Of a stretch of DNA of 64,000 nt, positions 8,933 to 17,274 are shown piece after piece (position 1 is the first letter of the stretch; the number at the start of each line of letters is the position of its first letter). The stretch comes from Io17-Chloro-G2 sp965226825. GTDB lineage: Bacteria; Chloroflexota; Dehalococcoidia; Lucifugimonadales; UBA3495. The notes below the pieces were generated by a model. That model saw nothing but the letters and a program-made list of their open reading frames with translations, made no database searches and was not told where the DNA came from. The DNA is taken from positions 2,604,001 through 2,668,000 of the forward strand of contig CBDDED010000003.1 of NCBI GenBank assembly GCA_965226825.1, written 5' to 3'. The translations under genes and the position numbers were made by a program.

Positions 8933-9447
8933 TAGCCGCTGGTCTCAATCGCCAATGTGGCGTAGCGCATGAAAATGCCGCCCCGCGGCGCACCAAGGGG
9001 GCCGTTGAGCACCAGGACCGCGATGAGGTGCCGGTCTCCCGGCGATGCGTTCTCGTTAATTTCCACCCGGTGGGACGCGTTGAGGCCGACGATGGCGCCC
9101 GTGGACCGGTTGATCTCGCCATCGACCCAGACCTCACCGTAGTTGTCGATGTTCGTTTCGAAGAAGACCCTTGCTCCCTGTGTTGATACGCCTCCCACGG
9201 AATCGGGCACTACCACCGATATCCGGTACCAGGCGAAAGTAAAACCGACAGACAGGCTCTCCCTGACATTGTCCCAAACCCGCCAGCCGGAATCATCGTA
9301 ATCCGCCAAACGAGCAGGACTGGAAAGCACCTGCGATTGCAGGCCTTCGTTGGGTTCTCCGGGAACGTAGCCCTCGGCCACCTTCCACTGACCGTTAACC
9401 AATCCACGGCCTTCATCGGTGTTGAGGTCCAAAGCCACTCTGGGCAT
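8932..9447 (-). CDS. galactose-binding-like beta-sandwich protein, 171 aa
   Basis: The pattern YDDSGW, WYRISVVVP, ARVFFETNIDNYGEVWVDG and HLIAVLVLNGPLGAPRG matches the jelly-roll sugar-binding domain found at the N-terminus of glycoside hydrolase family 2 enzymes. Here it stands alone with no catalytic domain and no signal peptide, so it is probably a soluble accessory or binding protein. It is followed by a 19 bp repeat at its stop codon. The ligand is unknown and the family assignment rests on pattern recognition only. Confidence 0.65.
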   Translation of the reverse strand: MPRVALDLNTDEGRGLVNGQWKVAEGYVPGEPNEGLQSQVLSSPARLADYDDSGWRVWDNVRESLSVGFTFAWYRISVVVPDSVGGVSTQGARVFFETNIDNYGEVWVDGEINRSTGAIVGLNASHRVEINENASPGDRHLIAVLVLNGPLGAPRGGIFMRYATLAIETSG

Positions 9448-9547
9448 GTTTTCCTCCTGGCGTCACGAATTTCAGAACCGTACGAGCCCGCCGCCCGCCA
9501 TTCCCGGTGAATCGGTATGGCATCTGGAAGCACTCAGTTGCTATAGG

Positions 9548-9596
9548 GAAGGGTTGCGTCATTGCCGCAAAGTTGCGGCAATCGACGCAACCCTTC
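9548..9596 (-). terminator. long hairpin at the end of the F420/LLM gene
   Basis: A stem of about 23 bp (left arm 9548-9570, right arm 9573-9596, one bulged base) with only a two-base loop lies directly at the stop codon of the minus-strand LLM gene. It is not followed by a clear T run, so it may stop or stabilise the transcript end without being a classical terminator. Confidence 0.5.
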
Positions 9597-10483
9597 TACG
9601 GCGCCACGTCCTTCAGCCGGCGCATGGCGTCTATGTGTTGGTCAGGGGAGAGGTCTTGCCCGCCGGTTCCTGCGGAGATGTGGGTGGCCCCTACCGTGGA
9701 CCAGGCTGTTAACTCGGCCAACCAGTCCTCGGGGCTCGTGCCCGCCAGCCTGACCCGGCCTTCCAGTCCCACTGCCGTGGCCGGCCGGTGCGCCTCCTGC
9801 GCGTAAGTGCGAACCCTGGCGATAGCTGCCGCGCCGCCTTCGTGGTCAGGCCCGAACATGGGGAACCAACCATCGGCCAACCGACCGATCCGGCGCAGCA
9901 CCCGCTCCGACGGCACCGGCGACGGATTGGAACCCGCCCCCATCCACAACGGTATGGGCCGCTGCACCGGCATTGGGTTGATCCCCGCGTCGGAAATCTT
10001 GTGCCAGCGGCCATCAAAGTTGACCACTTCCTGGGTCCACAGCGCCCTCAGGACATCGATCTGCTCCTCGTATCTTCTGCCCCGGTTGTGGAAGTTCTGA
10101 CCCAAGGCCTCGTATTCCACCGGGTTCCAGCCGACGCCCAGTCCCAATCGCAGCCTTCCCCCACTCAGCACGTCCACTTCCGCCGCCTGCTTGGCGACCA
10201 AAGCTGTCTGGCGTTGGGGCAGGATCAGGATGCCGGTGACCAGGTTGATTTTGCTCGTGATTGCCGCCAGGTACCCCATCAGGGTTAGAGGCTCGTGGAG
10301 ATAACTTTGGTGGGTATAGGCGAACCTGGGGACCTCGGGATGTTGTTGAGGGTCTGCGCCCAAAACGTGGTCCAGAATGCGAAGGTGCGTGTAACCCAGG
10401 TCCTCTGCCGCTTGGACAAAATCCCTGACCGCGCCAAAATCGGCGCCAAACTCCACCACCGGTAAAGTGACTCCCAATTCCAA
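9596..10483 (-). CDS. LLM class F420-dependent oxidoreductase
   Basis: The 295-residue protein is a luciferase-like TIM barrel of the F420-dependent type: MELGVTLPVVEFG at the N-terminus, TSKINLVTGILILPQR, KQAAEVDVLSGGRLRLGLGVGW and the C-terminal GADGW-like segment GRLADGWFPMFG. These enzymes transfer hydride between F420 and an organic substrate. The start is a TTG at 10483 preceded by AGGGGG; no ATG fits as well. It lies between the sugar-binding-like gene and the VOC gene, all on the minus strand. Substrate unknown. Confidence 0.88.
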   Translation of the reverse strand: MELGVTLPVVEFGADFGAVRDFVQAAEDLGYTHLRILDHVLGADPQQHPEVPRFAYTHQSYLHEPLTLMGYLAAITSKINLVTGILILPQRQTALVAKQAAEVDVLSGGRLRLGLGVGWNPVEYEALGQNFHNRGRRYEEQIDVLRALWTQEVVNFDGRWHKISDAGINPMPVQRPIPLWMGAGSNPSPVPSERVLRRIGRLADGWFPMFGPDHEGGAAAIARVRTYAQEAHRPATAVGLEGRVRLAGTSPEDWLAELTAWSTVGATHISAGTGGQDLSPDQHIDAMRRLKDVAP

Positions 10484-10617
10484 GACAAACCCCCTGGGGT
10501 GGTACTGAATCTCGCGTAAATCTGGAACCGCCAGCGCGGACGGTCATCACGCGGCAACCAGGCCTACAGGTTCCAGGCGCGCCGGGGATGCCTCAACGTG
10601 GACCTGGCTGGCGGGAC

Positions 10618-11121
10618 CTAGCTGGCAACCGCGGCCGGTTGGACCATATGGTGGTCCCAGGGCCCTTGGAACCGACCCTTGGCGATGCCGCCGTCGTCGG
10701 TGAACAATTTTTCCTGGCGAGGCCACTCCGACCGTGGCAACTCGTAGGAAACTTCAACGCCGTTGCCATCGGGGTCTCGCAGGTAGATGCCGATGGACAC
10801 TCCGTGGTCGGACACCCGCTCAATTGGAACGTTCAGGTCGTTAATGCGCTGGTACACCTCTTTGAGGTCGTCCAGGCTTTCCATCATCCACGCCATGTGG
10901 TTCAGTCCCACCCGGCCCTTCTCGGGGCCGGCAGCCTCGTCGCCAAGCTGAATCAAGGCCACTTCATGTGACTGCTCGATGTCGGCCGCCATGAACGCGG
11001 CGTTGCCCGGACGGTAATCGTAGGTGTGGAGATCCAGCAAATCCTGGTACCATTTTTGAGAACGCTCGATGTTGCGTACGAAGATGTTGACATGCCCCAG
11101 GTATTTCGGACGGCGACCCAT
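10618..11121 (-). CDS. VOC family (glyoxalase/extradiol dioxygenase-like) protein
   Basis: The 167-residue protein carries the two beta-alpha-beta-beta-beta modules of the vicinal-oxygen-chelate fold, with the metal ligands expected in HVNIFVRNIERSQKWYQDLL (His), LNHMAWMM (His) and NGVEVSYE (Glu). The overall pattern is close to glyoxalases and ring-cleavage dioxygenases such as catechol 2,3-dioxygenase. I place the start at the ATG at 11121 because GGAGGGG precedes it by five bases; two upstream codons lack a site. In this context a ring-cleavage or isomerase role downstream of the oxygenases is possible but not shown. Confidence 0.85.
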   Translation of the reverse strand: MGRRPKYLGHVNIFVRNIERSQKWYQDLLDLHTYDYRPGNAAFMAADIEQSHEVALIQLGDEAAGPEKGRVGLNHMAWMMESLDDLKEVYQRINDLNVPIERVSDHGVSIGIYLRDPDGNGVEVSYELPRSEWPRQEKLFTDDGGIAKGRFQGPWDHHMVQPAAVAS

Positions 11122-11238
11122 AACGCCCCTCCGCATAGAAGGATAGGAGAATTGAACTCTGAAGTTCACCCTAACATGGCCGGGCTGGAGGCGCAACACA
11201 AAACGCGTCGCGCCGAACAGCGCCCCGGTGAGGCGGGC

Positions 11239-11510
11239 TAGGGTCTTTCGATTATCATCGAATCCCCCGTCGCTTTTGCCGCCACGGGAATCTGGAGCCC
11301 ATTTCGACTCCTACTCCCGTCATTCTCGCCGCAGCGGGAATCCAGAACCCTGATTATGTGCCAAGACTGTTATGCCAACCAAGACGCGCCGGATGGACAG
11401 GTCGACGTCTTACCTGGAACATTCCTGTAGACACGAACCAGGTTGGATGGGGAAAGGGGCTCTGGATTCCCGCTGCGGCGAGAATGACGGGGGACAATCG
11501 AAAGACCCTA
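11239..11510. mobile_element. MITE-like inverted-repeat element, copy B
   Basis: A 272 bp element with perfect 15 bp terminal inverted repeats (TAGGGTCTTTCGATT at 11239-11253, complement at 11496-11510). Inside, the 37 bp-type arms found at other sites lie at about 11316-11352 and 11455-11491. It is flanked by near-identical 9 bp direct repeats (GAGGCGGGC at 11230-11238, GAGGCGGAC at 11512-11520), consistent with a target-site duplication. It encodes no transposase. A related copy is at 39396-39670, with the same outer orientation but reversed interior. Confidence 0.75.
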
Positions 11511-11528
11511 CGAGGCGGACTCGCCAGC

Positions 11529-11558
11529 TTGAGCGGGTATCATCGGGCAAGATATAAT
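11529..11558 (+). promoter_or_regulatory. promoter of thiL-tsaE-tsaB
   Basis: TTGAGC (11529-11534) and a perfect TATAAT (11553-11558) are separated by 18 bp. The predicted start site falls within about 1-3 bases of the thiL ATG at 11567, so the mRNA would have almost no leader. Confidence 0.6.
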
Positions 11559-11566
11559 TGACCACC

Positions 11567-12610
11567 ATGCAGATTCAGGAACTGGGCGAATTCGGCGTTA
11601 TCGACCTGCTGAACCGAATGGTGGTCCAACGGCGCGGTCCCTCCGACCTGCCCGCTGGATTATCCTTCGATTTGCTGGTGGACACCGGCGACGACACCGC
11701 GGCATGGCGGACCAAAGAAGCCACCGAGTTGTTCACCACCGACACAGTGGTGGAAGAGGTCCATTTTACCCGGGAGACAACTCCCTGGCGGGACCTGGGT
11801 TGGAAGTGCATCGCGTCCAACGTGAGTGACATCGCCGCAATGGGCGGGCTGCCCCGGTTCTGCCTGATCACACTGGGCCTGCCGCCGGACACCGAGGTCA
11901 GCGACCTGGAAGAGCTTTACCACGGAATGCTGGAGATAGCCAACAAGTACGGCGTCGCCATCGTCGGAGGCGACATGGTGCGTTCGCCGGTGGCGTTTAT
12001 CACCGTTAGCCTCACCGGCGTCCATCAGGGAAGCCCCATGCTTCGCTCCAACGCTCGTCCGGGCGACCAGGTTGCGGTTACCGGGTTCCTGGGCGGTTCC
12101 GGCGGCGGTCTGCGCATGATGCTGGGCCAAGAAGGAGACCAGGACTCCTCGAATTCGAAGCTGCCCGCAGGGTTATCAAGCTCCGCGGCAGACTATTTGT
12201 TTCAGTGCCACCGGAGACCCGAGCCTGCGGTCAAAGAGGGTCGAATTCTGGTAGGCGCCGGCGTGGCCACCGCCATGGACGTAAGCGACGGACTGGCCGA
12301 CGATCTGGGCAAGCTCTGCCGGGCCAGCAGCCTCTCAGCCCGGCTGTTCTCCGACCGGATTCCGGTTCACCCCCTCTTGAAAGAGGCATTCCCCACTGAT
12401 TATCTGGAGCTGGCGCTTTATGGTGGGGAAGACTACCTGCTGTTGTTCACGGCCCCCGCGGACGTGATGGACCGCGTAATCCCCCGGTTGCCCGAAGGGG
12501 CCGCCGTGGTGGGCGAGTTGATCGCGGGGGAGCCGGGCCGGGTCGCCGTGGTGGACAACGCGGGGTCTGAATCCAAGGCCTCCAGCGCCGGCTGGGACCA
12601 TTTCCGGTAG
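11567..12610 (+). CDS. thiL: thiamine-monophosphate kinase
   Basis: ThiL phosphorylates thiamine monophosphate to thiamine pyrophosphate, the last step of vitamin B1 cofactor synthesis. The 347-residue product shows the AIR-synthase-related kinase signatures: LGEFGVIDLL at the start, DTVVEEVHF, ASNVSDIAAMGG, GVAIVGGDM, and the Mg2+-binding ATAMDVSDGLADDL in the C-terminal half. I start at the ATG at 11567; a TTG three codons earlier overlaps the -10 box and is less likely. It heads an operon with tsaE and tsaB, separated by only 3 bp and 0 bp. Confidence 0.95.
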   Translation: MQIQELGEFGVIDLLNRMVVQRRGPSDLPAGLSFDLLVDTGDDTAAWRTKEATELFTTDTVVEEVHFTRETTPWRDLGWKCIASNVSDIAAMGGLPRFCLITLGLPPDTEVSDLEELYHGMLEIANKYGVAIVGGDMVRSPVAFITVSLTGVHQGSPMLRSNARPGDQVAVTGFLGGSGGGLRMMLGQEGDQDSSNSKLPAGLSSSAADYLFQCHRRPEPAVKEGRILVGAGVATAMDVSDGLADDLGKLCRASSLSARLFSDRIPVHPLLKEAFPTDYLELALYGGEDYLLLFTAPADVMDRVIPRLPEGAAVVGELIAGEPGRVAVVDNAGSESKASSAGWDHFR

Positions 12611-12613
12611 TTA

Positions 12614-13159
12614 ATGTCCTTCAGCGCGTGCATCTCAACCAGCAGCCCGGAACAGACCCGTGAGATCGGACGGGCCATCGGCGAAAAAGCCCTGGCTGGC
12701 GACATTTTGCTGTTGACCGGTGAGTTGGGGGCGGGTAAGACCTGTTTCATCCAGGGACTGGCCGAAGGCCTTGGCGTCCCCGGTTACGTGCGAAGTCCAA
12801 CTTTCGTGTTGACGCACCAATACTCGGGGCGCTTAACGCTGTTTCACCTGGACCTCTATCGTATCGATGGGCCGCTCGAGGCGTGGAGCCTGGGGTTGGA
12901 GGAACAGCTTTTTGGCGGAGGCGTCTGCGCGGTGGAGTGGGCCGACCGGGCGCCGGAACTCTTCCCGGACAGTTGCTTGTGGGTCCATCTGGATTACCAG
13001 TCTGACTCTCCAGACTCCGACCCAGGCTTGGATCCGGCCTCAGACAAGGTGGCAAGTGAAAACTGCCGGGTCATCAGCTTCTCCGGCGGTCCGTCCCATC
13101 TTACCGACACTTTACAACAGTTGACTGCCAGTCACCCGGCCGGTCAAGGCGGCAATTAG
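12614..13159 (+). CDS. tsaE: tRNA threonylcarbamoyladenosine biosynthesis ATPase TsaE
   Basis: TsaE is the ATPase that cycles the TsaB-TsaD complex making t6A at position 37 of ANN-decoding tRNAs. The 181-residue product contains the Walker A motif GELGAGKTCF near residue 40, the segment VRSPTFVLTHQY and the conserved LFHLDLYRIDG with the Walker B acidic residue. A C-terminal tail of about 35 residues is longer than in most homologs. It lies 3 bp after thiL and abuts tsaB, its functional partner. Confidence 0.93.
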   Translation: MSFSACISTSSPEQTREIGRAIGEKALAGDILLLTGELGAGKTCFIQGLAEGLGVPGYVRSPTFVLTHQYSGRLTLFHLDLYRIDGPLEAWSLGLEEQLFGGGVCAVEWADRAPELFPDSCLWVHLDYQSDSPDSDPGLDPASDKVASENCRVISFSGGPSHLTDTLQQLTASHPAGQGGN

Positions 13160-13852
13160 TTGCTCCTGGCGATCGACACTTCCACCAGGTTTGCCGGGGT
13201 CGCCCTGGCCGACGTAGACCAGGTTGTGGCCTGCAAGGCGTGGCGCTCCAGGACGAATCACAGCGCCGAGCTTATGCCCGCCGCGGCACAGATCCTGAAG
13301 GACCACGATACCCCGGCGGCGGCGTTGAGCGGAATCGCCGTCGCCCTGGGGCCCGGGGGATTCAGCGCCTTGAGGGTTGGCCTCAGCGTGGCGAAAGGAC
13401 TGGCCGCCACTTGTTCGCTGCCATTGGTCGGTGTAGGAACGCTGCGGCTGGAGGCCTTCCCCTACCTGGGGTCGGGAATGCCGGTGTGCGCCATGGTGGA
13501 AGCCGGTAGGGGCGAAGTGGCCGCCGCGGTTTTCGGGCCGGAAGAAGCGGACGTAAGCGAGGAACGGATCTGCCCGCCGGAAGAACTCCTGGAATTGTTT
13601 TCCGGTCCCACCATATTCTGCGGGGAAGGAGCGGCCGCCCGCGTGTCGCTGATTAGGGAACGATTGGGGAAGCAGGCGTTGATCGTTGACCCTGCCGTCC
13701 CGCCCGGCCGTCTATGGTCCCTGGCCGCCATCGGCTGGCAGCGTATTGCCTCCGGAGACATTGACGAACCGGCAGGTTTACAACCCAATTACTTGCGTAT
13801 GCCCAGCATAGGAGTCGCCAAACGGCGGGACCACACAACCCAGGCGTCTTGA
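13160..13852 (+). CDS. tsaB: tRNA threonylcarbamoyladenosine biosynthesis protein TsaB
   Basis: TsaB is the ASKHA-fold scaffold that activates TsaD in t6A synthesis. The 230-residue product begins MLLAIDTSTRFAGVAL, the ASKHA phosphate-1 segment, and contains HSAELMPAA and GPGGFSALRVGLSVAKGLA, both highly conserved in TsaB. It starts with TTG immediately after the tsaE stop codon, so translation is coupled. tsaD is not in the window. The role is established from the family, not from this sequence alone. Confidence 0.93.
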   Translation: MLLAIDTSTRFAGVALADVDQVVACKAWRSRTNHSAELMPAAAQILKDHDTPAAALSGIAVALGPGGFSALRVGLSVAKGLAATCSLPLVGVGTLRLEAFPYLGSGMPVCAMVEAGRGEVAAAVFGPEEADVSEERICPPEELLELFSGPTIFCGEGAAARVSLIRERLGKQALIVDPAVPPGRLWSLAAIGWQRIASGDIDEPAGLQPNYLRMPSIGVAKRRDHTTQAS

Positions 13853-14005
13853 GCTTAGGCCCTGGACTGGGCCGCTTGAGAAGATTTCGGCGTCAAATTT
13901 AGAACAGGTTAGGCTCGCTCCCAGGATTGGGCCGCACCGGCCTGGTTATCACGAACCCAGAACCATTAAAGGAAATCAGGAACTGGACAGCAGGAAAGGG
14001 GATAG

Positions 14006-14458
14006 ATGGAACAAACACTGGTGTTGGTCAAGCCCGACGGTGTGCAGCGGGGCTTGGTGGGAGAGGTTATCTCACGGCTGGAACGCCGGGGCTTGAAGCT
14101 TGTGGCCTTGAAGTTCATGCAGGTGGACGATGCCTTGGCCCGCCGGCACTATGGTGAGCACGTAGACCGTCCGTTCTTCGCCGGGTTGGTGCAATTCATC
14201 ACGTCGGCGCCAGTGGCAGCGATGGTTTGGCAGGCGGACAACGCCGTGGAGGTGGTGCGCAACACCATGGGTGTCACCAGTCCGGCGGCGGCCACGCCGG
14301 GGACCATTCGGGGGGACTTCGGGATAGACATCGGACGCAACCTGGTGCACGGGTCGGACAGCGTGGAGTCGGCCGAACGGGAAGTGGCCCTGTTTTTCGA
14401 TCTCGGGGAGATCCTGGATTACTCCCGGAGCACCGACCCCTGGATCACCGAGGGGTAG
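14006..14458 (+). CDS. ndk: nucleoside diphosphate kinase
   Basis: Ndk exchanges gamma-phosphates between nucleoside di- and triphosphates through a phospho-histidine. The 150-residue product has all key features: TLVLVKPDGVQRGLVGEV at the N-terminus, the nucleotide-binding TSGP region (here TSAPVAAMVW), RNTMGVTSPAAATPGTIRGD, and the active-site His in NLVHGSDS. A GGGGAT ribosome-binding site lies just upstream of the ATG. It converges with rsfS, with 4 bp between the stop codons. Confidence 0.96.
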   Translation: MEQTLVLVKPDGVQRGLVGEVISRLERRGLKLVALKFMQVDDALARRHYGEHVDRPFFAGLVQFITSAPVAAMVWQADNAVEVVRNTMGVTSPAAATPGTIRGDFGIDIGRNLVHGSDSVESAEREVALFFDLGEILDYSRSTDPWITEG

Positions 14459-14462
14459 CCAG

Positions 14463-14921
14463 CTAAAGCATCCGAACGACCTGGGGCGCACGGGCCCACA
14501 GGCGCTCTATGCCGTAAAACTCGCGCTCTTCAGGTCCGAAGATGTGGACAATCACGTCGCTGAAATCTAGCAAAACCCAGCCCGAGGAGTGTGTGCCCTC
14601 CCGGTGGAAGCGAGCCGTGCCGGCGTCTTTCAAGGCTTTGGATATCTCTTCTTCCAACGACTCTATTTGCCGGGTTGACTCGGCAGACATGATAACAAAG
14701 TAGTCGGCAAAGGACGCCATCTGCCGCAGGTCAAGCATCGCTATGTCCTCGGCCAGTTTCTCCGAAGATACGTCCACAACCAACCGGGCGACTTCCGTTG
14801 AGTCCAGTCCTATTCCTCTCAATGCCAAGATTTCTGGCGGGGTATTTGGCGGGGTATTGGTTCGAGTATAAGCGGGGCGGAAACCGGGGTCAATCGTGGT
14901 CTGCCGACCCGAACCGGCCAC
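14463..14921 (-). CDS. rsfS: ribosomal silencing factor RsfS
   Basis: RsfS binds ribosomal protein L14 and blocks subunit joining during starvation. The core SSEKLAEDIAMLDLR, FADYFVIMSAESTRQIESL, EGTHSSGWVLLDFSDVIVHIF and REFYGIERLW is complete and typical. The reading frame opens with a GTG at 14921, giving 152 residues, but the first 35 or so residues are not family-like. TTG codons at 14828 or 14822 would give a more normal length of about 120; none has an obvious ribosome-binding site. It lies 90 bp downstream of gyrB on the same strand. Confidence 0.9.
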   Translation of the reverse strand: MAGSGRQTTIDPGFRPAYTRTNTPPNTPPEILALRGIGLDSTEVARLVVDVSSEKLAEDIAMLDLRQMASFADYFVIMSAESTRQIESLEEEISKALKDAGTARFHREGTHSSGWVLLDFSDVIVHIFGPEEREFYGIERLWARAPQVVRML

Positions 14922-15010
14922 CTGACGGCGCGCCGGCGTCCCGATTCACCGGTGCCAAGGCGTCCGGATGCGCGACGCCGGAATCGCGGCGGGACAAGCC
15001 GGTCAGGAGG

Positions 15011-16951
15011 TTAAACGTCCAGGTTGGTGACGCTGCGGGCGCGAGCAGCGATGAAACTCCGACGCGGGGCCACCAATTCACCCATCAGGGTGGTGAAAAC
15101 GTTGTCCACCTCAACGGTGTCCTCGATGTGCACGACGAGCATTTTCCGGGTCTCCGGGTCCATGGTGGTTTCCCACAACTGGTCGGGGTTCATCTCGCCC
15201 AGGCCCTTGTAGCGTTGGATGTGAATATTTCGCTGGCCGTTCAACTCACTCAAAATCCCGTCTTTCTGCTCGTCGCTGAAGGCGTACTGAGTCTTCCGGC
15301 CGGACTGAATCCGGTACAAGGGCGGTTGAGCAATGTACAGGTAGCCATTGTCGATCAACTGCTGCATGCGGCGGTAGAAGAAAGTCAGGATCAGCGTGCG
15401 GATATGGGAACCGTCCACGTCGGCGTCGGTCATGATGATGATCTTTTGATACCGAACTTTGGCGGGGTCAAATTCATCGCCTTCCCCGGCGCCCACGGCG
15501 GCGACCATTGCCCGGATTTCATCATGGCCCAGTATCTTGTCGGGCTGTTGCAGCACCCTTTCTACGTTTAGAATCTTGCCCTTCAGGGGCAAGATTGCCT
15601 GGAACCGGCGGTCCCGGCCCATCTTTGCCGAACCTCCGGCGGACTCGCCTTCCACAATGTACAACTCAGATTTTGCCGGGTCCCTTTCCGCGCAGTCCGC
15701 TAGCTTACCGGGCAGGGAGGAGCCGTCCAGGGCATTCTTGCGAATGACCAGCTCCCGCGCCCTTTTGGCCGCCTCTCGGGCTTTCTGAGAAGTCAGGCAC
15801 TTATCTACAACCCGTTTAGCCTCGTTGAGGTTCTCTTCCAGGTATCGGGCCAGCCCCTCGGCGACCACCGACTCCACAACACCCCGGACCTCGGCGTTGC
15901 CCAACTTGGTCTTGGTTTGGCCTTCAAATTGGGGATCGGCCATTTTCACGCTGACCACCGCCGCCAGGCCTTCTCGCACGTCTTCGCCGGTCAGGTTGGG
16001 CTGGTCCTCCTTGATGAACCCGTGTTTTCGTGCGTAGTCGTTGATTACGCGGGTCAGCGCCGAGCGAAAGCCGGTCAGGTGAGATCCCCCTTCCTCGGTA
16101 TTGATGCAGTTGGCGAAGGAGAAGACAGTTTCACTGAAAGAGTCGTTGTACTGTATCGCCACTTCCACGGCGATGTTGTCAACGCTCTTTTCGTAGTAGA
16201 AGGGGATGGTCTGCATCACCCGGCGGCTTCGGTTGAAATTGCGCACCATGTTGGCAATTCCGCCGTCGAAGAAGTACACCCGCTCCACGTCGTGCTGGCG
16301 CTGCTGATCGTGCCAGTGGCTGACGAAACGTATCTCCAGCCCCTTGTTCAAGAACGCGATAACCTTGAAATGGGAAGTCAATACATCGAAATCGTAGTCG
16401 ATGATGGGGAAAATCTGCGGGTCGGGTCTGAAAGAGATAACCGTGCCGTGTTCTTTGGTCCGTTCCTCTTTCGCCAGTTTCCCCAGAGGAATTCCCCTGG
16501 AATACTCCTGGGAATACTTCCAACCGTCCCTTCGGACCTCTGCCCGGAGGTGCTCGGAAAGGCCGTTTACCACCGAGCCCCCCACACCATGAAGCCCGCC
16601 GGTTACTTTGTAGGCGCCGCCGCCGAACTTGCCCCCGGCGTGCAGGGTGGTCATGACGGTTTCCAGGGCAGTCTTTCCGGTCGCGGGATGTATGTCCACC
16701 GGGATACCACGCCCATTATCGGTGACCGAAATAAGCCCATCGGCATCCAACGTGACCGTAACCGAGGAACAAAACCCGGCCATCGCCTCATCCACGGCGT
16801 TGTCCAGAATTTCATAGATCAGATGATGCAAGCCGCGCTGATCGGTACTGCCGATGTACATCCCGGGCCGGACGCGAACTGCTTCCAGTCCTTCCAGGAC
16901 CTGGATATCTTTCGCGGTATATTCGAGGGTAGCCTGTTCTTGCATAGTCAT
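15011..16951 (-). CDS. gyrB: DNA gyrase subunit B
   Basis: GyrB is the ATPase subunit of the type II topoisomerase that introduces negative supercoils. The 646-residue product contains the GHKL ATPase motifs EILDNAVDEAMAG, SVTDNGRGIPV and GGLHGVGGSVVNGLS, the transducer region, and the TOPRIM domain with VEGESAGGSAKMGRDR and the metal-binding DADVDGSHIRTL. ParE is a paralog with similar sequence; standard length and C-terminal QRYKGLGEMNPDQLWETTM fit GyrB, though the two cannot be fully separated here. gyrA is not in the window. Confidence 0.93.
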   Translation of the reverse strand: MTMQEQATLEYTAKDIQVLEGLEAVRVRPGMYIGSTDQRGLHHLIYEILDNAVDEAMAGFCSSVTVTLDADGLISVTDNGRGIPVDIHPATGKTALETVMTTLHAGGKFGGGAYKVTGGLHGVGGSVVNGLSEHLRAEVRRDGWKYSQEYSRGIPLGKLAKEERTKEHGTVISFRPDPQIFPIIDYDFDVLTSHFKVIAFLNKGLEIRFVSHWHDQQRQHDVERVYFFDGGIANMVRNFNRSRRVMQTIPFYYEKSVDNIAVEVAIQYNDSFSETVFSFANCINTEEGGSHLTGFRSALTRVINDYARKHGFIKEDQPNLTGEDVREGLAAVVSVKMADPQFEGQTKTKLGNAEVRGVVESVVAEGLARYLEENLNEAKRVVDKCLTSQKAREAAKRARELVIRKNALDGSSLPGKLADCAERDPAKSELYIVEGESAGGSAKMGRDRRFQAILPLKGKILNVERVLQQPDKILGHDEIRAMVAAVGAGEGDEFDPAKVRYQKIIIMTDADVDGSHIRTLILTFFYRRMQQLIDNGYLYIAQPPLYRIQSGRKTQYAFSDEQKDGILSELNGQRNIHIQRYKGLGEMNPDQLWETTMDPETRKMLVVHIEDTVEVDNVFTTLMGELVAPRRSFIAARARSVTNLDV

Positions 16952-17043
16952 CCGTCGTCACAAAAATTCGATAAAAGTTAGGGAATCCAGCATTTGAAAA
17001 AAGGGGGCGCGTCAGGGGCAGCCAACCCTTTCACGTTATGTCT

Positions 17044-17052
17044 ATTATACCA
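17044..17052 (-). promoter_or_regulatory. extended -10 promoter of gyrB
   Basis: On the minus strand TGGTATAAT, an extended -10 element, lies 93 bp upstream of the gyrB ATG. No good -35 hexamer is visible 17 bp further upstream, which is usual for extended -10 promoters. The remaining part of the 323 bp gap 16952-17274 shows nothing else that I can identify. Confidence 0.55.
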
Positions 17053-17274
17053 GAATTGGCCGTGTTGAGGCACGTTTTTGCCCAAGAATTAGAAAAAATC
17101 TAGGAATCTTACCAAATTTCGACTGGAACAGGTCCACAAATCAGCGTCCCTCCGAAGGCCGGGGGGAACAGCCGTCTGCGCCGGGCGACAGTCGCACAAT
17201 TGCCATTCCCGGAGGTTGGTGCGAAGGGGCCTCCCGAGGATAGCAACCCAGGAGGCCGGACTCGCTGCTCCGGT

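Noticed and set aside
11358..11561. Small open frames inside the inverted-repeat elements (also 39408-39596, 8652-8870, 20374-20586)
   Set aside because: They share sequence only because the DNA repeats do; the frame runs through inverted arms, changes strand between copies and lacks ribosome-binding sites.
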